This document shows positions 7,512 to 14,655 of a DNA stretch of 16,775 bases, piece after piece (position 1 is the stretch's first letter; each line of letters opens with the position of its first letter). The stretch comes from CAYGTK01 sp964352775 (GTDB lineage: Bacteria > Bacteroidota > Bacteroidia > Chitinophagales > CAIOSU01), in the NCBI GenBank assembly GCA_964352775.1, contig CAYGTK010000080.1, positions 1-16,775 on the forward strand. Direction: 5' to 3'. The position numbers were made by a program, and so were the translations under genes. The notes beneath the pieces are model-generated. The model had not been told where the DNA came from. It made no database searches and saw only the letters and a program-made list of their open reading frames with translations.

Positions 7512-8357
7512 CTATTGCGTTGAATTTTGCCCATCACGGTATATCCGTTCATAGGTACTATTCAACAAACTCTTTTTCCGTTTATTTAGTATGATCCGCC
7601 TTATGTCCTTTTCTACGTAGCTTAAAGGGGCAGGTTCACCTTGTCTGCGATAGCCCTTCGTTCGTATTAAGTAAAGGTAGGCAGAATCAGCCACTTGCAC
7701 CATGCCTTGGTTAATACTCAACTGGTAAAAGGTTAGCTTCTTCACAGGAAGGCGTTCTTCTAATTCACCTGCGTTATACCAAGTCGTATCGGTTAAAGAA
7801 AAATCAATAGCAGCTTGAAAGCAGTGGTCGGTCAATAACTGCTTACTCTCAGTGTCAAATTTTCTAAACCACTTGCGCGATTCTTGCAGCTTACTCACTT
7901 GCTTAGGGAATTTAACATAGAAGACCTGTGCAATGCTATTTTCTAACTGATATTGTTCAGCGTTCTGATCATACTGCTCTTGTAGTTCCGTTTTTGATAT
8001 AGATGTATCTAGTTTTTGGCGTACCAATTCTTGCTCGTAGCGGAAAAGAATGAGCGACTCTCTATATTGGTCTACCTGCATTTCTACATCGAGCATTTCG
8101 GTAGGAAGATACTGCTTCGCTTTCTGAATAAGCAGTTTACGCTTTACCCACTCGTTTACATAAGTACTTGCTACAGTAGCGCTATCAGCTTTATTACCTG
8201 CATTTTTAACTACTTGAGCTAGTTCTTCAGTACTTAATCTGTTATCACCTACAGTAGCAACAGAATCATCAAAGGATACTTGAACCTTTGGCTTTATTAG
8301 GTCACAACCTATAAGAGCGAGACAAGAAGAAATAAAGATCAGAAATAAGGAGCGCAC
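7512..8357 (-). CDS. SurA-related lipoprotein with degenerate parvulin region
   Basis: The 281-residue protein begins with a lipoprotein signal: hydrophobic residues 4-17 then the lipobox LIGC with Cys18, so it should be anchored in the inner or outer membrane facing the periplasm. Residues 31-135 resemble the helical SurA/PpiC chaperone region (VATVGDNRLSTEELAQ, then WVKRKLLIQKA). Where a parvulin domain should follow (about 139-237), only traces remain: AQVFYVKF at the position of the HILI strand and LYLIRTKGY at the end. The GG.LG and FG.H signatures of active parvulins are absent. It may thus be a non-catalytic chaperone partner. The start is GTG at 8357, one base after the stop of the gene before it (TAA A GTG), and the next gene begins 10 bases after its stop, so all are probably cotranscribed. 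Relationship to the PPIase family is likely; loss of activity is inferred. Confidence 0.78.
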   Translation of the reverse strand: MRSLFLIFISSCLALIGCDLIKPKVQVSFDDSVATVGDNRLSTEELAQVVKNAGNKADSATVASTYVNEWVKRKLLIQKAKQYLPTEMLDVEMQVDQYRESLILFRYEQELVRQKLDTSISKTELQEQYDQNAEQYQLENSIAQVFYVKFPKQVSKLQESRKWFRKFDTESKQLLTDHCFQAAIDFSLTDTTWYNAGELEERLPVKKLTFYQLSINQGMVQVADSAYLYLIRTKGYRRQGEPAPLSYVEKDIRRIILNKRKKSLLNSTYERIYRDGQNSTQ

Positions 8358-8358
8358 T

Positions 8359-10338
8359 TTATTTCTTTATCAACGAATTCAAGGCATCTTGCTTCACCAT
8401 TACTGGGTACTTTTTGCGAAGGCCTTCTATCCATTGTTTTTCCAAGTATTCTTGATAGTCAGACACAATAAATCCTTTAGCCTCGTTCAAGGCTTTCGGT
8501 TGTGAAGACACCACTTCTTTTACATGTGCTACTGTATATTTCCCACCATCGGCAGCTTTTGGTTCTTTAACACCTACCATCCAGTCGGTAGCATCCGCGG
8601 CAGCATCTTGCCCACGTTCATAGAATCCACTATTAACGGAAACAGCATTCGGCATTTTATCGGTATTCAAGGTGTTCAATACCATTTTGGAGTCTGCTCC
8701 TTTCTTCTCTATCAATTTCTTTACCTTCTTGGCCACCTTTTCATTTGCACAAATGTAAACATCAAGTCGGATGCGCTCTTTCCACATGTATTTGGTTTTC
8801 ACTGTTTCGTAGAAAACTTCTAAACCAGCAGTATCTTTTACTGCTTTGCTCCATACTTTATCGTCGGTAAGGTCAAATAACAAGATACCATCGCGGTACT
8901 CCTTCATTAAAGCTTTGAAATCTGGTTGCTTGCGCTCTAGCTGACTTTCTTCATATTCTAAAAGCTTTTGCTCTTTGAATTTTGCATAGAAATCGTTGTA
9001 CACTTTGCTACCCGACTCGTTGCGGCGTTTCTTTTGGTTTTTTTCTAAGAATTCAACAAAATCTAATTGAGTGAACGACTTATCTGCAATGGTGAATAGC
9101 TTGCTATCTAAGTTAGACTTATCTGCCATGGTGAATCGTCCGTTAGGTAGGGTTTCGCCTACTTTTAGGTAGAGCGCTTTTCTAGCTTTTGGATATTCCT
9201 TAAAGTTGTACTCATTCTTTATCTGCTCTATCAAAACATTTTTCGCAACAGCTGAACGACTATCGCGCTCAATTCTAGAACTGATCTTTGGTTCCAACTC
9301 CTTGAAAGAAGCAACTGGTGTGCGCTCGTCCAGTCGGATGATGTGCCAGCCAAATTCGGTTTGTACAGGCTCGCTGTAATCGTTTTTTTCTTTAAGCGCA
9401 AAGGCAGCGTCTTCAAATGGCTCTACCATTTTCCCTGTACCAAAAGCCGGTAACATACCACGCTTTTTAGAAGAGAACTTATCCTCGGAATACTGAATCA
9501 CCATTTGGTCGAAGTTTTCACCTTCTTGCAATTTGGTATAAACCATGTCTATCTTTTCCTTCGCTATTTTTAGTTGCTCTGGGGTAGCATTCTTAGAAGT
9601 TTTTGCCAAGATGTGAGCCACTTGTATTGTTCCCTGTGCCTCGCGACGACCAGTTAATTTAATAATGTGGTAGCCGAACGAAGTGCGAACAGGTTTCGAT
9701 ACGTCTCCCTTTTTTAAGTTGTAAGCGGCAGACTCAAATGGATAAATAGTTTGGAAGGCGCTAAACCAACCGATGTTTCCACCATTGCTTGATGCTGATG
9801 GGTCGTCAGAGTTTTCTCGAGCCAATTTCTCAAAGCTCTGGCCATTCATGATTTTGTTACGGATCTTGGTCGCTTTTCTATATGCTTCCAACGTGTCAGC
9901 AGGTAAGGCGGCATCGTCTATTTTGATGAGTATATGGCTGGCCTTTACTTCTTCTATTGTGCGGTCATAAGCCTCTTTCACCAACTTGGTATTCACCTCT
10001 TTGTCGTATAAGAATGACTTTGCCAATTGCTTTCTGTAGGTCTCCAGCTCACTCATCAATGCGGTGATGGTGTCCATTTTCATCACTTCTGCTTCTTTTA
10101 CTTTCAAGCGGAAGTTGACATATAGTTTCAGGTACTCATCTAGCGACTCCTTGCTGTATGCATCTTTGTCGTTCTGGTTGTTCTTGTTGTATACGTATTT
10201 GAACTCAGAAAGACGTACCACATCGTCACCAAAGGTGAATAGAACTGGGTCGTAATTATCGCTGTTTTGCGCGTTTAACGAAGGTTGGGATAGCAGAAAA
10301 ATGCTAAATACCGCTACTACCAATGATCGTAAATTCAT
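8359..10338 (-). CDS. Periplasmic peptidyl-prolyl isomerase with two parvulin domains and long C-terminal extension
   Basis: A signal peptide covers residues 1-23 (ending SLNA before Q24). Residues 30-128 form a SurA/PpiC-like helical region. Parvulin 1 (131-230) has VKASHILIKI, SDDPSASSNGGNIGWF and SFGYHIIKL; parvulin 2 (239-338) has QVAHILAKT, YSEDKFSSKKRGMLPAFG and EFGWHIIRL, so both keep the core parvulin signatures. Residues 340-659 are a lysine-rich, mostly helical extension without a motif I recognise; its 470-540 part resembles the last helices of PpiD-type proteins. At 659 residues it is much longer than SurA (about 430). It is the first gene of the four-gene unit, 97 bases downstream of the bshA stop, and should work with the two following chaperones in outer-membrane or secreted protein folding. 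I saw no consensus promoter in the 97-base gap. Confidence 0.9.
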   Translation of the reverse strand: MNLRSLVVAVFSIFLLSQPSLNAQNSDNYDPVLFTFGDDVVRLSEFKYVYNKNNQNDKDAYSKESLDEYLKLYVNFRLKVKEAEVMKMDTITALMSELETYRKQLAKSFLYDKEVNTKLVKEAYDRTIEEVKASHILIKIDDAALPADTLEAYRKATKIRNKIMNGQSFEKLARENSDDPSASSNGGNIGWFSAFQTIYPFESAAYNLKKGDVSKPVRTSFGYHIIKLTGRREAQGTIQVAHILAKTSKNATPEQLKIAKEKIDMVYTKLQEGENFDQMVIQYSEDKFSSKKRGMLPAFGTGKMVEPFEDAAFALKEKNDYSEPVQTEFGWHIIRLDERTPVASFKELEPKISSRIERDSRSAVAKNVLIEQIKNEYNFKEYPKARKALYLKVGETLPNGRFTMADKSNLDSKLFTIADKSFTQLDFVEFLEKNQKKRRNESGSKVYNDFYAKFKEQKLLEYEESQLERKQPDFKALMKEYRDGILLFDLTDDKVWSKAVKDTAGLEVFYETVKTKYMWKERIRLDVYICANEKVAKKVKKLIEKKGADSKMVLNTLNTDKMPNAVSVNSGFYERGQDAAADATDWMVGVKEPKAADGGKYTVAHVKEVVSSQPKALNEAKGFIVSDYQEYLEKQWIEGLRKKYPVMVKQDALNSLIKK

Positions 10339-10435
10339 AATTAAGTTTAGTTTTCGGTCAATGAACGAGTTAGAACTTGTTTTTCGTATGGGCCGCTAAA
10401 TTAATGCATTTTTACGAACGAAGAGCCTACAACTG

Positions 10436-11578
10436 CTAGCTTACGGGAGTGTTTACTAAGTCTACCATCTCTTGGTAGAAGTTCTCGTAAATAGGAAGGA
10501 TGTTCTTTATATCGAAGCGTTCTGCCTGTCGATAGGCACTTTTTCGAAATTTGAGTAACCGATCATCGTCTTCTAGAATGTGAATAGCATGTTCAGCCAT
10601 GCTTTGATAATCGCCAATATCGCTCATAAAACCAGTATCTCCATGTATATTTATCTCTGGAATTCCACCGGCATTACTGGAGATAACAGGCACCTGACAG
10701 GCCATAGCCTCTAAAGCAGCTAGACCAAAACTCTCGCTACCAGAAGGCATCATGAAAAGGTCGGAAACGGCTAGGAGCTCTTCAATAGGATCTTGCTTAC
10801 CCAAAAAGCGAATATGCTCACAAACTCCTATCTCACGACAGAGTTGTTCTACATTAGCACGGTCTGGCCCATCACCCACCAACAATAATTTAGCTGGAAT
10901 TTTATCCTGCACCAACTTAAAAGCGCGAACAACATCACTTACTCGCTTCACCTTCCGGAAATTGGAAACATGTATCAAAATGCGCTCACCATCTGGCGCT
11001 ATTGCTTTTCGGAAATGTTCCTTGTTGGTTTTCTTAAATCTATCAAGGTCGATAAAGTTGGGGATCACTTTAATATCCTTATCGATATCAAAATGCCTGT
11101 AGGTTTCTTCCTTTAGGTTTTCGGATACTGCAGTAACACCATCACTATTGTTTATAGAAAAGGTAACTACAGGTTCATAGGTAGCGTCTTTACCTACTAA
11201 GGTTATATCTGTTCCGTGAAGGGTAGTAACTACAGGAATACTAATTCCTTGCGTTTTTAGTATCTGCTTAGCCATATACGCTGCCGAAGCATGTGGAATA
11301 GCATAATGTACATGAAGGAGGTCAAGCTTTTCATACTTACATACATCTACTAGCTTGCTGGTGAGTACTGTTTCGTATGGGGCATAGTCGAAAAGGGGAT
11401 AGCTGGCCATATTCACCTCATGGTAAAATATGTTGCTGTAGAAAAGATCTAAACGTGCTGGCTGCTTGTAGGTAATAAAGTGAACTTGATGCCCATTTTC
11501 AGCCAATGCTTTACCCAGTTCAGTAGCAACTACGCCACTACCACCGTAGGTGGGATAACAAACTATACCTATTCTCAT
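10436..11578 (-). CDS. bshA: N-acetyl-alpha-D-glucosaminyl L-malate synthase (bacillithiol biosynthesis)
   Basis: BshA is a cytoplasmic GT4-family retaining glycosyltransferase that joins GlcNAc from UDP-GlcNAc to L-malate, the first step of bacillithiol synthesis. The 380-residue length fits. Seen in the sequence: the N-terminal CYPTYGGSGVVATELG (7-22), HVHYAIPHA (89-97), TLHGTDITLVG (119-129), VIPNFID (171-177), SNFRKVKR (205-212), and the GT4 signature ESFGLAALE with the E-x7-E pair Glu282 and Glu290. The starting ATG is 26 bases after the stop of the GH3/hydrolase gene, so the two are probably cotranscribed. The later enzymes (BshB deacetylase, BshC cysteine ligase) are not in this window. 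General GT4 enzymes are the only alternative, and the N-terminal motif argues against that. Confidence 0.93.
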   Translation of the reverse strand: MRIGIVCYPTYGGSGVVATELGKALAENGHQVHFITYKQPARLDLFYSNIFYHEVNMASYPLFDYAPYETVLTSKLVDVCKYEKLDLLHVHYAIPHASAAYMAKQILKTQGISIPVVTTLHGTDITLVGKDATYEPVVTFSINNSDGVTAVSENLKEETYRHFDIDKDIKVIPNFIDLDRFKKTNKEHFRKAIAPDGERILIHVSNFRKVKRVSDVVRAFKLVQDKIPAKLLLVGDGPDRANVEQLCREIGVCEHIRFLGKQDPIEELLAVSDLFMMPSGSESFGLAALEAMACQVPVISSNAGGIPEINIHGDTGFMSDIGDYQSMAEHAIHILEDDDRLLKFRKSAYRQAERFDIKNILPIYENFYQEMVDLVNTPVS

Positions 11579-11604
11579 ATTGCCATAAACGTGATCGGTA
11601 AATA

Positions 11605-14586
11605 TTAGTTCTCGGCTTTCACCATTTCAAGGCCAAGTTGCTCCAGAATTGCCATGTAGATGACATCGTGAATGGCCGTACGTACATTGTTCTTTATCAA
11701 CTTGTAATTGTCAGCCTTTGGGAAAACACGATTACTCAAAAACACATAGACTAAGTCATGATCGGGGTCGGCCCAAACGCAAGTTCCTGTAAAGCCAGAG
11801 TGCCCAAAAGTTCGTTTAGAAGCCATAATAGAAGTTGGCCCTGGCTCGTCAACTTCTGGCTCAGGTTTGTCAAAACCAAGTCCTCGTCGGCTATCTTCCG
11901 TATGTCTTTTGGTAAAGTATTGAACGGTTCGGGGCTTAAGGTAACGTTCACCAGCATATTCACCGCGGTTAAGTAGCATTTGCATAAGAATAGCCAAGTC
12001 GTTGGCATTGGAGAATAAGCCTGCATGACCACTTACCCCACCCAACATTGCTGCACCAGGGTCGTGTACATAACCATGTACTACTTGCTTGCGAAATAAC
12101 TGATCATCCTCAGTTGGTATTAGCCTACTATTTGGCAGCCGTTCCAAAGGGTCAAAACCCATAGTAGCTAATCCTAGCGGGCGATAAAAAGTGCTATTGG
12201 TAAATTCCTTAAAGGGTTGTCTGCTAGCTATTTCGGTGATCTCTTTAAATAGGTAGAAGCCAAGATCACTGTATTTATATTCAGGATCGGGATTGACCTT
12301 TGCATTGTAGATACGGTTTAAGATCACTTCACGATAATCATCTTTGATATAGAGATCAGTCGCTACAAGTGTTTCAAAGCCGTCTTTCTTATTGACGGAA
12401 TACAACTCTTGATAAATAGAGTCGTCAAGGGTTTTTAAGTAGAAGGGTATCCAAGCTTGTAGACCAGAAGCATGGGTCAGTACATCCCTTATAACTAGAT
12501 CTTTTATGCTCGCTGTGTCGGGCATTTCCAAGTAGTCAGACAGTTTACGGTTGGGTTGAAACTGCTTGATGTCATACAAATGCATCAGCGAGATAGTAGT
12601 AGCAGCTATTTTAGTTATGGATGCCAGATCATAAACATCATTCGTTTTCACTTTGCCTTCTTTGCTATAGGTGTGGTGACCATAACTTTTATCAAAAATC
12701 ACTTGCCCATCCTTCACCACTAAAACTTGACAGCCAGGTGTGGCTTTGTCGGCAATAGCATCAGTCACTATGCTATCTATTGATTCGAAGTAGCCTTGGT
12801 CTAAACCTCTAGCGGCTGGTATGGTATATCTTAATCTACCAAGTGAAGTGGTTGTTTCACCCATGCCATAAGGGTATTCCTCTGAGGCTGTTACTGGTAA
12901 GCGGCCATTCATAGATATTGCCCCAAATAAACCTTGCGCAGCTACTTTTTGCGCTAATTCGCTCTCATCATGACCTACCAATAGGTATTCCAATTCGGGA
13001 AAGTATTGTAAAGCATATGGGCTACCAAAAATAGTAAGTACAACCTTGGTCTCTTTATCCAACCGCTCAATAAGGTCTATAGTTTTTCTTTTTATACCGT
13101 GGTTCTTCTTGGCATACTTGCTCATATCGTGCAAGCTGATAAACACTACATCGTAGTCTTTCAGTTTGCTGAATAAGCGCACCTCTTCTTCGGCAGAAAG
13201 CAATTTAGCTGCTTTGAAATGATCTACAGGAGCATACTTATAAAGATATTCTTGAAAGGTCGTCTGCTCTTTTACACCAATAGCGAGTGAGGCAAAACTT
13301 AATGTGTCCAGCTTTTTGAAGGGAATAAGTGCGTTTTCATTTTTAGCTAATACTAGCGCAGCTTCATAAAGCTGCTGATTTAGCCATTGCGCTTTTGGGT
13401 CATTTAAGTCTTTGGTAAGCCCTTTAAGCTCTATCTCTGTATAGTTAGCTAAACCAGCTACGTACTTAGCTTCTAATATCTTCTTTACTCTGATTTCAAA
13501 GTCAAGTGTATCAATGTTTTCTTTGTCAAATGCGGCCTCGAACAGGCTTACCGCCTTAGGTACATCTTCTGCAAAAAGTAACACATCATTCCCAGCTTTA
13601 TAGGCTAAGAATTCGAGTTCCCCAGGTTTGTAGAAGTTGCTTACGCCTTTCATGTTCAGGGCATCAGAAAATACTAAACCTTCAAATCCCATCTCCTTTC
13701 GGAGTAGGTCTTTCAAAACTTTTGTTGACATGGAGGTAGGTAGCTTGGGGGTGCTATCTAAAGCAGGAACACTCAGGTGCGCCGCCATTATACTTTGTAC
13801 ACCACTGCCAAAAAGTATGCGGAAAGGATATAGCTCTAGTTGCTCTAATCGCTCGCGGTCATGTTTTATCACAGGTAGCGATAAGTGACTATCCGCATCT
13901 GTATCGCCATGACCCGGAAAGTGCTTGGCGCAGGCCATTACCCCATTGTCTTGCATGCCCTCCATATAGGCTAGACTTTTTAGAGCCACATTGAACTTAT
14001 CTTCTCCGAAAGAGCGATTATTGATAACAGGGTTATTTGGATTGTTATTTACATCAACTACTGGCGCAAAATTGACGTGCATCCCAATACGTTTGGTCTG
14101 CCGAGCTATTTCAGCCCCCATTTTATAGATCAATCTATCATCACGAATTGCCCCTAAGGTCAATTGTCTTGGGAAATCGATAGTACTGTCCAACCGCATC
14201 CCTATGCCCCATTCTGCATCCATAGCTAAAAGCATAGGCCATTTTGCTGCCGCTTGCAGTCGGTTGGTCATTTGCGCTTGTTTGTATGGGTTTCCTTGGA
14301 AAAAGATAAGTCCACCGATGTGGTAGTTCTTTATGAGTTGCTTCAATTCTTCTTCGTGACTATCATTTCGGTTTGAATAAGCAGCGACCATAAATAACTG
14401 CCCAATGCGCTCTCTTTCAGTCATTTTCGCATAAGTACTGTCAGCCCAAGCCTTTTTTGCTTGGTCCATTGCTAGGTCTTTAACCGACAGGCCCAGCATC
14501 TCCATTTGCCCCTTTGAAATAAGGGTGCTAAGAAGTAGACATAAGACTATGGAAATACGCAAATACATAAAACGAAAGTAGTTCAT
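11605..14586 (-). CDS. Exported glycoside hydrolase family 3 fused to beta-lactamase-type serine hydrolase
   Basis: This 993-residue protein joins two enzymes. A signal peptide (about 1-26) exports it; Met7 (14568) is an alternative start. The GH3 part (about 52-380) is of NagZ type, which removes beta-N-acetylglucosamine: KHFPGHG (221-227) is followed by the Asp232/His234 general acid-base pair, and FSDALNMKG (306-314) holds the expected nucleophile Asp308. A second GH3 domain follows (about 400-580, with GRLPV at 561-565). The C-terminal part (about 598-990) is a class C/CubicO-like serine hydrolase: SxxK is SITK (656-659), the Tyr motif is YSD (772-774), and HSG (929-931) stands where KTG occurs in beta-lactamases. 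Together they may trim peptidoglycan in the periplasm; the hydrolase substrate (D-amino acid peptide, ester or lactam) cannot be told. bshA follows after 26 bases; the gene before ends 69 bases upstream. Confidence 0.92.
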   Translation of the reverse strand: MNYFRFMYLRISIVLCLLLSTLISKGQMEMLGLSVKDLAMDQAKKAWADSTYAKMTERERIGQLFMVAAYSNRNDSHEEELKQLIKNYHIGGLIFFQGNPYKQAQMTNRLQAAAKWPMLLAMDAEWGIGMRLDSTIDFPRQLTLGAIRDDRLIYKMGAEIARQTKRIGMHVNFAPVVDVNNNPNNPVINNRSFGEDKFNVALKSLAYMEGMQDNGVMACAKHFPGHGDTDADSHLSLPVIKHDRERLEQLELYPFRILFGSGVQSIMAAHLSVPALDSTPKLPTSMSTKVLKDLLRKEMGFEGLVFSDALNMKGVSNFYKPGELEFLAYKAGNDVLLFAEDVPKAVSLFEAAFDKENIDTLDFEIRVKKILEAKYVAGLANYTEIELKGLTKDLNDPKAQWLNQQLYEAALVLAKNENALIPFKKLDTLSFASLAIGVKEQTTFQEYLYKYAPVDHFKAAKLLSAEEEVRLFSKLKDYDVVFISLHDMSKYAKKNHGIKRKTIDLIERLDKETKVVLTIFGSPYALQYFPELEYLLVGHDESELAQKVAAQGLFGAISMNGRLPVTASEEYPYGMGETTTSLGRLRYTIPAARGLDQGYFESIDSIVTDAIADKATPGCQVLVVKDGQVIFDKSYGHHTYSKEGKVKTNDVYDLASITKIAATTISLMHLYDIKQFQPNRKLSDYLEMPDTASIKDLVIRDVLTHASGLQAWIPFYLKTLDDSIYQELYSVNKKDGFETLVATDLYIKDDYREVILNRIYNAKVNPDPEYKYSDLGFYLFKEITEIASRQPFKEFTNSTFYRPLGLATMGFDPLERLPNSRLIPTEDDQLFRKQVVHGYVHDPGAAMLGGVSGHAGLFSNANDLAILMQMLLNRGEYAGERYLKPRTVQYFTKRHTEDSRRGLGFDKPEPEVDEPGPTSIMASKRTFGHSGFTGTCVWADPDHDLVYVFLSNRVFPKADNYKLIKNNVRTAIHDVIYMAILEQLGLEMVKAEN

Positions 14587-14655
14587 TAACAGGCTCTACT
14601 TAACACAACTTGTACACAGGCAAGCATGTTGTTTGACTAGTATTTTTTCAGGCAA

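Noticed and set aside
10383..10418. Inverted repeat TTCGTA / TACGAA between bshA and the PPIase operon as an operator or terminator
   Set aside because: Six-base arms 24 bases apart in AT-rich DNA are expected by chance, and there is no T run or promoter box beside them.
10752..11102. Plus-strand 116-codon open frame opposite bshA
   Set aside because: It lies wholly antisense to conserved BshA motifs and its translation resembles no protein.
14605..14632. Imperfect hairpin ACAACTTG...CAAG..TTGT with a nearby T run, upstream of the GH3 gene
   Set aside because: Pairing needs bulges, and the T run follows on the plus strand, where no gene ends.
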